A DNA stretch of 64,000 nucleotides from Paraburkholderia ferrariae NBRC 106233 (lineage in GTDB: Bacteria > Pseudomonadota > Gammaproteobacteria > Burkholderiales > Burkholderiaceae). Below the pieces are notes generated by a model, which was given only the letters and a program-made list of their open reading frames with translations, did not search any database and had not been told where the DNA came from. The position numbers and the translations under genes are program-made. The stretch spans positions 124,001 to 188,000 of the forward strand of contig NZ_BAYB01000002.1 in assembly GCF_000685035.1 (NCBI RefSeq). The letters are read 5' to 3'. Below, in pieces: positions 26,527 through 35,700 of the stretch; the stretch's first letter is position 1; each line of letters begins with the position of its first letter.

Positions 26527-27891
26527 TCAGTCGCGCGCCATCTGCTCGCAGTGGGCGTGAGCGTGTTCGTCCTCGCTCGCGCGCGCCGCGGGCTGCACGC
26601 CGTTCAGCAGTGCATTGAGCAAGACGGAGACGAGGCAGGCCAGCACGACGCCGCTATGCAGGAAGGGCTGCGTCCAGTCAGGCATGTGTTCGAACACCCG
26701 CGGCGCCATTACGGGAATCAGCGCCATGGCCATGGTGAAGCCGACAATCAGCACGTTGTAGCGGTTGCCTTCGAAATCCACCTTCGAGAGCGTCTGCACG
26801 CCAGCCGCGACCACCACGCCGAACATCGCGATACCCGCGCCGCCCAGCGCCGCCGAGGGCGTGGAGGCCACGATCGCGCCGAACTTCGGCACCACCGCCA
26901 CGGCGCACATCAGCACGCCGCTGATGGCGACGATCCAGCGGCTGCGCACGCCGGTGAGGATCACGAGCCCCACGTTCTCCATGAACGCGATGAACGGGAA
27001 AGCCGCGAACATGCCCGCAATCGCGCTGGCCACGCCGTTGGCGCGCAGGCCGCGGATCACGTCGTCCTCGCTCACGTCCTTGCCCACGATGTCGCCGATG
27101 GCGACGAACAGGCCCATCGATTCGACCATCTGTACGATCATCACGACGGCCATCGTGGCAATGGGCACGATCGAGAACACTGGCATGCCGAAATGGAACG
27201 GCACGGGCAGCGTGAACCAGGGCGTGTTGGCGACGTTGGCAAAGTTGCCCATGCCGAGCGCACAGGCCAGCACGCCGCCCACCACGAGCCCGATGAGCAC
27301 CGCGAGGTTGCGCACGAACGGTGTGCCGAAACGGTTGATGCACAGGATCACGACCGCGACAAGGAGCGTGACGCCAAGAAAAGGCAGCGAGCCGAACTCG
27401 TGCTTGCCGACATTCCCGCCGCCTGCCCACTGATACGCCACGGGAAAGAGCTGTAGCCCGATCACGGTCACGATGCAGCCCGTGACCACGGGCGGGAAGA
27501 AGCGGCGCAACCGGCCCACCAGCGGCGCCGCAAACGCGGTGAAGATGCCCGCGCCGATCACGGCGCCGCAGACGCCGGTGAAGCCGATGCCGGGCGCGAG
27601 CCCGATGGCGATCACGGGGCCGACGCTGCTGAACGCCACGCCTTGCAGGATCGGCAGCCGCACGCCGAGTTTCCAGATGCCGACGGTCTGCAAAAGGGTG
27701 GAGATGCCCGAGCAGAAGAGTGCCGTGCTGATGAGCACGGTGGTATCGGCCGGCGACATCTTGAGTGCGGAAGCAACGATCAACGGCACGGCGATCGCGC
27801 CGATATAGGCCACCAGCATGTGCTGAAGTCCCAGCGTGAGCATCTGGCGCTTGGGCAGCACCTGATCGACCGGGTGTAAGGCGGTGTTCAT
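26527..27891 (-). CDS. NCS2-family nucleobase permease (xanthine/urate type)
   Basis: Proton-coupled nucleobase symporter of 454 residues, inner membrane, about 14 helices. Family marks are the QH motif in LGLQHMLVAY (about 21-30) and the signature MENVGLVILTGVRSR (about 320), the NAT consensus N-x-G-x4-T-[GRK]. Those of xanthine and urate carriers are close; uracil carriers differ. The C-terminus is His-rich (DEHAHAHCEQ). It sits between CobW and the deaminase in a seven-gene operon, which makes it the importer of the pathway's substrate. Confidence 0.9.
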   Translation of the reverse strand: MNTALHPVDQVLPKRQMLTLGLQHMLVAYIGAIAVPLIVASALKMSPADTTVLISTALFCSGISTLLQTVGIWKLGVRLPILQGVAFSSVGPVIAIGLAPGIGFTGVCGAVIGAGIFTAFAAPLVGRLRRFFPPVVTGCIVTVIGLQLFPVAYQWAGGGNVGKHEFGSLPFLGVTLLVAVVILCINRFGTPFVRNLAVLIGLVVGGVLACALGMGNFANVANTPWFTLPVPFHFGMPVFSIVPIATMAVVMIVQMVESMGLFVAIGDIVGKDVSEDDVIRGLRANGVASAIAGMFAAFPFIAFMENVGLVILTGVRSRWIVAISGVLMCAVAVVPKFGAIVASTPSAALGGAGIAMFGVVVAAGVQTLSKVDFEGNRYNVLIVGFTMAMALIPVMAPRVFEHMPDWTQPFLHSGVVLACLVSVLLNALLNGVQPAARASEDEHAHAHCEQMARD

Positions 27892-27945
27892 GAGGCGTCT
27901 CCTGATTGTCGTTTTCGGCCGGCGTCATGCCGGCCGATGGGCCTG

Positions 27946-29043
27946 TCAGGCTGCGACGGGAGTGCAGAGACAGGCGTGGAAGCGGTCGGTCAGCGCGGCG
28001 CGGTCCAGATCGCGGCCGATGAAAACGATGCGTGAAGAGCGCGGTTCGCTGCCCCATGCCTGGGCGGCGCTCAGTTCGATCACGTCGTGCACGCCCTGCA
28101 ATACGTAGCGCTGCGCACGGCCCTGCACGGCGAGAATGCCTTTCATGCGGAAGAGCTTTTCCGAAGCGCTCTCGCGCAGTTCGGCAAGCCAGGACTCCAG
28201 GGTGGCGAGATCGACTTCGGCGTCCACTTCGATGCCCACCGACGAAACTGTTTCGTCATGCTGATGGTCGTCATGGGAGTGAAGGCCGTGGTCTTCGTGG
28301 CCGGCGTGGCTCTCATGGCTCTCGTGACCGTGGTCGTGCTCTTCCTCGTGTTCGTGCAGCCCGTCGCTTTCGACCAGAATCTGCGCGAACTCGTTTGCGC
28401 CCACGCCGAGGATCCGGTCCAGATCGATCTGCGCGTAGCTCGACGTCACCACTTCCGCGGTTTCGTTCAGGCTGCGCAGCCGCTGCGTAAGCGAAGCAAT
28501 GGCGGCTTCATCCACGAGATCGACCTTGTTGATGACGATGCGGTCTGCACAGACGATCTGATCGACGGCCTGATTGTCGCTGCCGTCCAGCACGAGGTCG
28601 TCGAGATGAGCGCCGATATGCTTCGCATCGACCATCGTGACCACGGCGTCGAGCGTGACCTGTTTCGCAATTGGATCGTCGAGAAAGAAGGTTTGCGCGA
28701 CCGGGTAGGGATCGGCCAGTCCGCTCGTTTCGACGATGATGTGATCGAGCCGTTCAGGTCGCTCGACGAGCATGCGAACGATGCGCACCAGATCCTCGCG
28801 CACGGCGCCCACGCAGCACACGCAGCCGTTGGTCATCTCGTAGATCTCTTCGGTCGATTCGAGCACGAGGCCGCCGTCGATGCCCACTTCGCCGAACTCG
28901 TTCTCGATTACGGCGATCTTGCGGCCGTGCTTTTCGCGCAGGATGTAGTTGAGCAGCGTGGTCTTGCCTGCACCGAGAAAGCCGGTGAGCACGGTGACGG
29001 GGATCTTCTCGACGTCGTGATGGGTCGTGTGAATGTGAGTCAT
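27946..29043 (-). CDS. CobW/COG0523 GTPase metallochaperone
   Basis: G3E-family GTPase of 365 residues that inserts or delivers a metal (zinc or cobalt in known members). The P-loop [11 protein letters not shown] is at 21-31, the metal-binding CxCC motif (CVCC) at about 74-77, and NKVD at about 170. A His/Glu-rich stretch at about 231-265 (many His in [18 protein letters not shown]) is a metal reservoir. Its ATG overlaps the stop of the UbiX-like gene (ATGA), so it is translationally coupled inside a catabolic operon containing three metal-type amidohydrolases, which are likely clients (inference). Confidence 0.92.
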   Translation of the reverse strand: MTHIHTTHHDVEKIPVTVLTGFLGAGKTTLLNYILREKHGRKIAVIENEFGEVGIDGGLVLESTEEIYEMTNGCVCCVGAVREDLVRIVRMLVERPERLDHIIVETSGLADPYPVAQTFFLDDPIAKQVTLDAVVTMVDAKHIGAHLDDLVLDGSDNQAVDQIVCADRIVINKVDLVDEAAIASLTQRLRSLNETAEVVTSSYAQIDLDRILGVGANEFAQILVESDGLHEHEEEHDHGHESHESHAGHEDHGLHSHDDHQHDETVSSVGIEVDAEVDLATLESWLAELRESASEKLFRMKGILAVQGRAQRYVLQGVHDVIELSAAQAWGSEPRSSRIVFIGRDLDRAALTDRFHACLCTPVAA

Positions 29044-29657
29044 GGTGCGTCTCCGTTGAGAGTGAGGCAGGTGGTGCGATCCGTTGCTTCCGTGTGCTCT
29101 TTCCAGCGCCGCACGGTGCGGCTGTCCAGATCGAAGAGATCGAGCACGCGCCCGAGCGTGTGGGCGATCATGTCGTCGAGCGAGGCGGGCTGCGCGTAGA
29201 AGGCCGGCACCGGAGGCGCGATAATTGCACCCATTTCCGTGACGGCAGCCATGTTGCGCAGATGCGTGAGCGTGTAAGGCGTTTCGCGTGCAAGCAGCAC
29301 GAGGCGGCGGCGTTCCTTGAGCGTGACGTCGGCGGCGCGCGCGATCAGGCCGGAGGAGAGGCCGGTTGCGACCTCGGCGAGCGTCTTCATCGAGCAGGGC
29401 GCCACGATCATGCCGAGCGTGCGAAACGAGCCGCTCGAAATGGGTGCCGCGAGATCGTCGCAGCGATAGAGCGCGCCGGCGAGCGCGGCCACGTCGGCGA
29501 GCTTGTACGCGGTTTCGTGCGCCATCGTCAGCATGGCGCCGCGCGAGACCACGACGTGCGTTTCGACGTCGAGGCCGCGCAGCAGTTCGAGCAGGCGCAT
29601 CCCGTAGACGAAGCCCGAGGCCCCGCTGATGCCGACGACGAGGCGCCGCGCACTCAT
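29040..29657 (-). CDS. UbiX-like flavin prenyltransferase
   Basis: Flavoprotein of 205 residues that makes prenylated FMN, the cofactor of UbiD decarboxylases. FMN-binding motif [18 protein letters not shown] (about 9-26), the Ser-containing SSGSFRT and the [12 protein letters not shown] segments are those of the UbiX/Pad1 family. It overlaps UbiD by four bases (ATGA at 29654-29657) and CobW likewise, so all three are translationally coupled. It serves the adjacent UbiD protein. Confidence 0.93.
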   Translation of the reverse strand: MSARRLVVGISGASGFVYGMRLLELLRGLDVETHVVVSRGAMLTMAHETAYKLADVAALAGALYRCDDLAAPISSGSFRTLGMIVAPCSMKTLAEVATGLSSGLIARAADVTLKERRRLVLLARETPYTLTHLRNMAAVTEMGAIIAPPVPAFYAQPASLDDMIAHTLGRVLDLFDLDSRTVRRWKEHTEATDRTTCLTLNGDAP

Positions 29658-31048
29658 CGCACGGCTCCCGCGCCCGTTGCCAGCCACTGTTGCGCGCGCT
29701 GCAGCGCTTCGTCGCTCACGCGTGCGCGGATGCCGTCGAAGCGGGAGCCGCGCGTTGCGTCGATACCCATGCGCGAGGTCGTGCCGTCCGCCGACGATGA
29801 AGGGTCGAGCGGACTGCCCGGCAACCCGTCCACGACGAACAGGTCGCGATGCGGCTGGAAGTGCGTGGCGATGGCCCAGAGGACCTGGGCGTCGTCGGTG
29901 ATGTCGATGTCGGCATCCACGGCGACCACGTTCTTCAGATACGGATCCCAGCCCAGCAGCGCGAGCATGATCTGACGCGCCTCGCCGTCGCGCGCCTGGT
30001 TCAACGCCACGTAGCAGTGAAAGTGCGTGCCCGAGTTCGGGTAGTGAATCGCGGTGACGGACGGAAAGCGTGCCTTGAGCTTCTCGCTCATCTCGGCCTC
30101 GCGCGGCAGCCGGGCGAGCGTGAGGTGCTCCGCGTAGGGGCCGCCCACCACGTCGACGAGCCACGCCTCGTCGCGCCGCATCATCGCTTCCACGCGCAGC
30201 ACGTTGTTGGTCGAGCGGTCCGACGAATAGCCCGTGAATTCGCCGAAAGGGCCTTCTTCAGCGTGCTCGCTCGCGTCGATCGTGCCTTCCAGCACGAACT
30301 CGGCTGCGGCCGGCACGCCAATGCCGTAGCGCGGCGTGCGCACGAGTTCCAGCGGTGCGCCGAAAAGGCCGCCTGCAAGCGCGCGTTCGTCGGCACCGTA
30401 GGGCAGGCGCGCGGCGGCGGCCAGCATGAAGAGCGGATGCGCGCCGATCACCATTGCGACCTTCAGCGTGTCGCCGCGCGTCTTCGCGGTTTGCAGCATG
30501 CGCCAGAGATGGCCGCGCGAATGCAGGCTCGTTGCGAGCGCGTTTTTCGCGTGCGGCATCGAGCGGTGATAGCTCATGTTGGCGATGCCGGTGACCGGGT
30601 CTTCGGCGACGATCACGGCATTCGTGACGTAGGGGCCGCGATCCGTTTCGAAGTGGCGGATCATGGGCAGGCGGGCAAGATCGACCGCGTCCCCTTCGTC
30701 GACGTGATCGAGCACCGGGCCGCGCGCTACGTAAGCGGGGGCGAGCGGGGCGTTCGCGCGCTGCTGCCAGGCATCGAAGAGGCCGGCCGCTTCCACGCCG
30801 AAAAGCCGCCCGATGCGCGTGCGCGAAGCGAAGACATTGGTGACGAGCGGCGTGGCGAGCCCGTTTACGCGCTCGCAAACCAGCATTTCGTGGCGCCCGC
30901 GCGCGGCGAGCGCCGCCACGAGGGCCGTGACGTCCTGATCGGCCGACAACGCTTGCGCGGGTGCGAACACGTCCTCGGGGTAGCGCTCGCGGTAGGCCGC
31001 GGCGAACGCGTGAAAGTCCTGGGTCTCGGAAAGAGAGCGGGCAGTCAT
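29654..31048 (-). CDS. UbiD-family (de)carboxylase
   Basis: Reversible decarboxylase of an aromatic or heteroaromatic acid using prenylated FMN, 464 residues. The Glu-rich site [12 protein letters not shown] (about 262-273) and the [13 protein letters not shown] segment with an Arg (about 160) give the family's catalytic Arg/Glu set. The start at 31048 has GGAG about ten bases upstream; an in-frame ATG at 31087 lacks a site. Known relatives act on 4-hydroxybenzoate, pyrrole-2-carboxylate or furan acids. In this operon a carboxylated N-heterocycle fits best (inference). Confidence 0.92.
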   Translation of the reverse strand: MTARSLSETQDFHAFAAAYRERYPEDVFAPAQALSADQDVTALVAALAARGRHEMLVCERVNGLATPLVTNVFASRTRIGRLFGVEAAGLFDAWQQRANAPLAPAYVARGPVLDHVDEGDAVDLARLPMIRHFETDRGPYVTNAVIVAEDPVTGIANMSYHRSMPHAKNALATSLHSRGHLWRMLQTAKTRGDTLKVAMVIGAHPLFMLAAAARLPYGADERALAGGLFGAPLELVRTPRYGIGVPAAAEFVLEGTIDASEHAEEGPFGEFTGYSSDRSTNNVLRVEAMMRRDEAWLVDVVGGPYAEHLTLARLPREAEMSEKLKARFPSVTAIHYPNSGTHFHCYVALNQARDGEARQIMLALLGWDPYLKNVVAVDADIDITDDAQVLWAIATHFQPHRDLFVVDGLPGSPLDPSSSADGTTSRMGIDATRGSRFDGIRARVSDEALQRAQQWLATGAGAVR

Positions 31049-31130
31049 GATGCACTCCGTCGCAGGCGAGAACCGTGGATGCCGCACGGTCCCCGCGTCG
31101 GGTGAGCGGCGCCCTGGGGGCGCCGCGGCG

Positions 31131-32036
31131 TCACACGTAGGTGGCCTTCAGGCGTTTTTCGGCTTCCGCCTGATCTTTCGGCGGACGCGTCGGCTCGATG
31201 CCCACCAGCCGGGCGATGTTGTTGCCCATGTAGTCTTCCAGACCGTCCTCGTCGAGATCCATGCCCTGCGGTGCGGGACCGCACAGCATCTCCAGCTCGC
31301 GCAGCCACATGCCGGGCTCGTTGGGCGGCGAATCGGTGCCGAACACGATCTTGTCGCGCGGCAACTGGCGCGCGAATTCGACAATGCGCGCCTGGTAGCA
31401 CCAGCCCGATTCGCAATAGACGTTGGGTGTGTCCATCGCCATCCAGAACGCCTCGAACGAGTAGTTGCCGCCCGTCTGGATTCCGAAGTGTCCGATGATG
31501 AAGTTCACCATCGGAAACTCGCGGATGATCGGATAGAACATGGTGGGAATCGTGTACGGGCCGTCGCCCGTGTGGATCAGCACCACGGTGTTGTATTTGG
31601 CGCAGACCTTCATGGCCGGGCGCAGCCAGTCGAGCGCGCGGTCGGGCCGGTAGCCGTGCATGTTGGCGTGCAGCTTCACCATCTTGAAGCCATATTCCCG
31701 GATGTGGAATTCCAGCTCCGCGGCGCCGTTTTCCGGGCCCCAGCGCGGGTTATAGGTGAAGTTGCCGATGAAGCGGTCCGGGTACTTCTGCGTGAGCTCG
31801 GCGATGTACGCCATATAGTCGCGCACGCCTTCGCGGCCGCGCCGGTTGCCGTCGCGGTAGCCGGTGTTGCCCGGCGGCGGCTGGATGAAGCCCATGTCGA
31901 TGCGGCGGGGCTTGCCGTTGATGATGTAGGGGCCATCCATCATTTCGAGCAGGCGCTCGCCCGTGAACGGCGTGCCGGTGTGGCGCCAGGCTTCGTCCAC
32001 GAGATTCGTGGGGTGCAGGTGCGTATCGATAATCAT
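31131..32036 (-). CDS. amidohydrolase-2 family protein with intact metal site
   Basis: TIM-barrel amidohydrolase of 301 residues, of the ACMSD/gamma-resorcylate decarboxylase-like group, acting as hydrolase or non-oxidative decarboxylase. Metal ligands visible: DTHLHP (His6, His8) in strand 1, His in LIHTGDGPY (about 152), His in IGHFGIQTGG (about 184) and Asp in FGTDSPP (about 236). KMVKLHANMHGYRP shows the usual Lys/His pair of the family. It lies 76 bp behind the paralogous gene at 32113 and 82 bp before UbiD. The pairing with UbiD suggests ring cleavage or a second decarboxylation, but the order of steps is unknown. Confidence 0.88.
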   Translation of the reverse strand: MIIDTHLHPTNLVDEAWRHTGTPFTGERLLEMMDGPYIINGKPRRIDMGFIQPPPGNTGYRDGNRRGREGVRDYMAYIAELTQKYPDRFIGNFTYNPRWGPENGAAELEFHIREYGFKMVKLHANMHGYRPDRALDWLRPAMKVCAKYNTVVLIHTGDGPYTIPTMFYPIIREFPMVNFIIGHFGIQTGGNYSFEAFWMAMDTPNVYCESGWCYQARIVEFARQLPRDKIVFGTDSPPNEPGMWLRELEMLCGPAPQGMDLDEDGLEDYMGNNIARLVGIEPTRPPKDQAEAEKRLKATYV

Positions 32037-32112
32037 GCGGTGCTCCGGGTTCGGAATGTCGGGGCGCTCGGGAAGCTCGCGGCTCGTTTGCGGCGCATAG
32101 GGCTCATGGCGC

Positions 32113-33015
32113 TCATGCGGCGAGCAGCGCTTGCGCTTCTGCGACGCTGCGCGGCGCGGGCGTGGGTTCGAGGCCGATCATGCGGGCGGTGTTGTTGCCC
32201 AGATAGTCCTCGAGCGTGTCTTCGTCCAGGTTCAGCCCCTGGGGCGGATCGAAGCAGAGCACTTCCAGCAGGCGCAGCCACATGCCGGGTTCGTTCGGCG
32301 GCGTGTCCGAGCCGAACAGGATCTTGTGCTTCGGCAGCACCTTGGCGAACTCCACGATGCGCGACTGCAGGCACCATCCCGATTCGCAATACACGTTGGG
32401 CAGGTCCATGGCGAGCTGGAACGGCTCGAAGCAGTACACGCCACCCGTTTGCACTCCGAAATGAGCCATGATGAAATTGACGGTGGGAAACTCCTTGATC
32501 ATCGGCACCCACTCGGTGGGGATGCTGTACGGGCCGTCGCCCGTATGGAGCTTGACGAGCACGCCCAGTTCGGCGCACTTCTGCAGCGCGGGACGCAGCC
32601 AGTCGAGCGCGCGGTCCGGCCGGTAGGCGTGCATGTTCGCCTGGAACTGCACCATCTTGAAGCCGAGGCGCCGCACGTAGTGGTCGATGGCGTTGACGCC
32701 GTTCTGCACGCCGCAGCGCGGGTTGTACACGAAGCAGCCGATGAAGCGCTCCGGGTATTTCTGCACCATTTCGACCGTGTAGGCCATATAGGCGTCGATC
32801 GATTCGGTGCCCGACTTCTCGCCGTCGGTCCACGTATAGATGGTGTTGCCCTGCGGGGGCTGGATGAAGGCCTTGTCGATGCGGCGCGGCTTGCCGTTGA
32901 CGAGGAACGGACCGTTCATCGTCTCGATGAGGCGCTCGCCGGTGAAGGGCGGCCCGTCGTGGCGCCATGCGAGGTCGACGAGGTTCGTCGGATAACAGCT
33001 GGTGTCGATGATCAT
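32113..33015 (-). CDS. amidohydrolase paralogue that has lost the HxH metal motif
   Basis: Paralogue of the 31131-32036 protein, 300 residues, about 60% identical by eye over the barrel. The start at 33015 has AAGGAGAT upstream. It keeps HTGDGPYSIP, AHFGVQTGG and FGSDTPP, but the first-strand motif is DTSCYP, so Ser and Tyr replace both metal-binding His residues, and the next family segment reads VQFQANMH instead of VKLHANMH. By family logic it should bind metal poorly and may be a structural or regulatory partner of its neighbour. It is the first gene of the seven-gene operon, divergent from the LysR gene at 33268. Confidence 0.85.
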   Translation of the reverse strand: MIIDTSCYPTNLVDLAWRHDGPPFTGERLIETMNGPFLVNGKPRRIDKAFIQPPQGNTIYTWTDGEKSGTESIDAYMAYTVEMVQKYPERFIGCFVYNPRCGVQNGVNAIDHYVRRLGFKMVQFQANMHAYRPDRALDWLRPALQKCAELGVLVKLHTGDGPYSIPTEWVPMIKEFPTVNFIMAHFGVQTGGVYCFEPFQLAMDLPNVYCESGWCLQSRIVEFAKVLPKHKILFGSDTPPNEPGMWLRLLEVLCFDPPQGLNLDEDTLEDYLGNNTARMIGLEPTPAPRSVAEAQALLAA

Positions 33016-33267
33016 GGACTCGATCTCCTTGTGAGGAACTGGGGGAACCCAGTTGCCGGATCGCGGGCAGGCACGTCGATGAACGCAACCGATCCGGTCG
33101 GATTCATGCGGCCCTTTACAAGGCGCCATGTGGCACCTTCCCCTCGCCGGCATCGAGTGACACACCGTGACGTGCACTGCTGCTTGCGGCCCAGTTTCAC
33201 AAGCCGGAATCGGTCTGTACAATATTTTTTGACCTCGACCTTGATACGTTTGCGATATGGATACGCC

Positions 33268-34152
33268 ATGGATCTGCGCCTGTTGCGGTACTTCGCCGTG
33301 CTTGCCGACGAACTGCATTTCGGCCGCGCAGCCGCGCGCCTGCACATTTCGCAGCCGCCGCTGAGCCAGCAGATCCGCCTGCTCGAAGAGGAGCTCGGCA
33401 CCGCGCTCTTCATTCGTGCGCAACACCGCGTCGAGCTGACCGAGGCAGGGAAAACACTGAAGGACCAGGTCCCGCTGATCTTTTCGCAGTTCGAGCGCGC
33501 GATCGACCTCACGCGCTGCGCGGGGCGCGGCGAGATGGGCAACCTCGCGGTGGGGATCATCAGTTCGGCGATGGTCGAGCCCATTCCGCAAGCGCTGCGC
33601 ACCTTCGCAAGCCGCCACCCGCAGGTGCGCTGGACGCTGCACGAGATGACGCCTGCCCAGCAGATCGCGGCGTTGAAGGAACGGCGGCTCGACGTGTGCT
33701 TCTTTCGCATCGCGCAGGAGGACGCTGCCATTCGCAGCGAAGTGGTGGTGCGCGAAACGGCGGTCGTGGCGCTACCGCCCGATCATCCGCTGGCGGCGCG
33801 CGAGGAGATCGCGCTGCGCGAGCTGGCCGCGGAGCGCTTCATTTCGTTCGGCCTGCGGCAGTCGCAGCTTGCGCGTTTCTTCCAGGACTGCTGCGTCGAA
33901 GCGCGCTTTACGCCCAACATCGAGTACGAGGTGGTGGAGGTGCACACGCTGCTCTCGCTCGTGAGGGTGGGGCTGGGCGTGGCGCTTCTGCCGGACTCTT
34001 CGCGGCAGATTTGCACGGGCGGCGTGGTGTTCGTGCGGCTTGCCGCGCCCGATCTCGAAGTCTCGCTGCACGCGCGCTACCGCGCGGACGATACCTCGCC
34101 GGTGCTTGCCGCCTTTCTCGACACCGTGCGCGAAGCGGCTGCACGTGCGTAG
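33268..34152 (+). CDS. LysR family regulator of the divergent catabolic operon
   Basis: LysR-type regulator of 294 residues, with an N-terminal winged HTH (ADELHFGRAAARLHISQPPLS, positions 14-34, cited as FGRAAARLH and ISQPPLSQQ) and an effector-binding domain resembling the BenM/CatM type (AALPPDHPLA, HTLLSLVRVGLG). It starts 253 bp from the amidohydrolase operon start and points the other way, the standard arrangement for a LysR activator of aromatic-type catabolism. I saw an AT-rich stretch at 33220-33234 that could hold its own -10 region. The ligand is probably a pathway intermediate (inference). Confidence 0.9.
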   Translation: MDLRLLRYFAVLADELHFGRAAARLHISQPPLSQQIRLLEEELGTALFIRAQHRVELTEAGKTLKDQVPLIFSQFERAIDLTRCAGRGEMGNLAVGIISSAMVEPIPQALRTFASRHPQVRWTLHEMTPAQQIAALKERRLDVCFFRIAQEDAAIRSEVVVRETAVVALPPDHPLAAREEIALRELAAERFISFGLRQSQLARFFQDCCVEARFTPNIEYEVVEVHTLLSLVRVGLGVALLPDSSRQICTGGVVFVRLAAPDLEVSLHARYRADDTSPVLAAFLDTVREAAARA

Positions 34153-34163
34153 ATCGCCGCGCT

Positions 34164-35054
34164 TCAGTCCAGCGTCTGCGCGACCAGTTCCGCGATGATC
34201 TCGACGAGCGGCGCCACCCGCGCTGCGCGCTCGCGCGGCCAGATGGCGTACAGGTTGTAGTGGGTGGGCAACTCGACGGCGTTGAGCTCCACGATGCGGC
34301 CGTCGCGGCGCGCATCGGCGGCAAGGAGCCCTCGCACGAGCCCCGCGCCGAGTCCCGATGCGAGCGCGGCGACGAGGCCCGCGGCGTTGTCGAGCACCGC
34401 GATCGTGTCCGGCTCCGCGCCCGGCAGGCCGGCCGCCTCCAGCCAGGGTATCCACGAACGTTTGGTATAGCCGAGCAGCGGCAACGCGAGCACCTGCCCG
34501 GGCGCGAGCGGCAGCGATAGCCCGTTGGCGGCCAGCAGCGCGGGCGAGGCCATGGCGGTGAGCCGGTCGCGGCAGACGAGCGTGCTGTCCACGCCCTCCC
34601 ATTCCCCATACCCGTAGCGCAGCGCGAGATCGACGTGCTCAAACGCATAGCGGTCGTAGCGCGGCGCGGAAAGCACGGTGAGCGAAACGCCTTCGAGCCC
34701 GCCGAGGAGCGCGGGCAGGCGCGCAGGCAACCAGCCCTGCATGAGTTCCGGATCGACGTCGAGCGTGAGCGTCGGCACTGCGGGGCGCCCCTTCACCGAG
34801 GAGAGCGCGCGATCGATCTGCTCGAGCCCGTCGGAAAGCTGATTGGCGAAGAGCGTGCCCGCATCCGTGAGCGTGACGCGCCCGCCCACGCGCGCAAAGA
34901 GCGGCTGCCCGATGAACTCCTCGATCGAGCGTATTTGCTGGCTGATCGCGCTGTGCGTGAGCGCGAGCTGCCGCGCGGCGCTCGAAAAGCTGCCGACTCG
35001 TGCGGCCTGCAGGAAGGCCTGCATCGACTGGATCGAAGGATAGCGCTTGAGCAT
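34164..35054 (-). CDS. LysR family regulator (GcvA-like)
   Basis: LysR-type regulator of 296 residues. N-terminal winged HTH at about 5-65 (GSFSSAARQLALTHSAISQQIR as landmark) and a GcvA-like effector domain; QLSDGLEQIDRALSSV and the Arg/Asp-rich C-terminus are typical. It is convergent with the other LysR gene (11 bp apart) and divergent from the molybdenum hydroxylase genes at 35209 (154 bp between), so it is the likely regulator of that pair. GcvA-like members beside two-subunit isoquinoline-oxidoreductase-like genes are common in Burkholderia. The effector is unknown. Confidence 0.9.
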   Translation of the reverse strand: MLKRYPSIQSMQAFLQAARVGSFSSAARQLALTHSAISQQIRSIEEFIGQPLFARVGGRVTLTDAGTLFANQLSDGLEQIDRALSSVKGRPAVPTLTLDVDPELMQGWLPARLPALLGGLEGVSLTVLSAPRYDRYAFEHVDLALRYGYGEWEGVDSTLVCRDRLTAMASPALLAANGLSLPLAPGQVLALPLLGYTKRSWIPWLEAAGLPGAEPDTIAVLDNAAGLVAALASGLGAGLVRGLLAADARRDGRIVELNAVELPTHYNLYAIWPRERAARVAPLVEIIAELVAQTLD

Positions 35055-35208
35055 CGGCGTGAGTCTCTGCTTCGGTGGCTGTTAGTCCGGCTTACAAGGA
35101 TTCGACGAAATCATCGCTGGCGCGGCGCCGGGCCGCTTTCAATAATTCAGTCGGATCGCGAGCGCGGCGGTGCGCGTCGCAACAGCACGATACGGGAGAC
35201 AGCGCGTG

Positions 35209-35700
35209 ATGACGATTGTGGTGAACGATACCCGGCATACGATCGACGATGTGCCGGCGGACATGCCGCTGCTCTGGGTGCTGCGCGACCGGCTCAAGCT
35301 CACGGGCACGAAGTTCGGCTGCGGCAAGGGGCTGTGCGGCGCATGTACGGTGCATCTGGAGGGCGAGGCCGTGCGCTCGTGCCTGTTGCCGGCCGTGGCG
35401 GTGGACGGACGGCGCATCACCACCGTCGAGGGACTTTCGCCCGATGGCCGGCATCCGCTGCAACTCGCGTGGATCGCCGAGGACGTGCCGCAATGCGGCT
35501 ACTGCCAGTCCGGGCAGCTGATGCAGGCGGCGGCGCTGCTCGCGCACGGCGGCACGCCCGACGACGAAACCATCGTCGCGACCATGTCGGGCAACGTGTG
35601 CCGCTGCGGTACGTACGGCCGCATTCACCGCGCGATCAAGCGCGCCGCGTCGGGCGACCCGACGCTGGGCGCCGTGCCTGCCGTCGCGAAGGAGACCTGA
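35209..35700 (+). CDS. molybdenum hydroxylase small subunit, (2Fe-2S) protein (IorA-like)
   Basis: Iron-sulfur subunit of 163 residues for electron transfer in an isoquinoline-1-oxidoreductase-like hydroxylase. The first cluster (plant ferredoxin type) has [12 protein letters not shown] with Cys at about 38-49 and a further Cys in RSCLLP. The second cluster (about 97-135) has CGYCQSGQ and [13 protein letters not shown]. The ATG at 35209 has GGGAGA upstream. Its stop abuts the large-subunit start at 35701, so the pair forms one operon. A separate cytochrome subunit gene is not seen. Confidence 0.92.
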   Translation: MTIVVNDTRHTIDDVPADMPLLWVLRDRLKLTGTKFGCGKGLCGACTVHLEGEAVRSCLLPAVAVDGRRITTVEGLSPDGRHPLQLAWIAEDVPQCGYCQSGQLMQAAALLAHGGTPDDETIVATMSGNVCRCGTYGRIHRAIKRAASGDPTLGAVPAVAKET

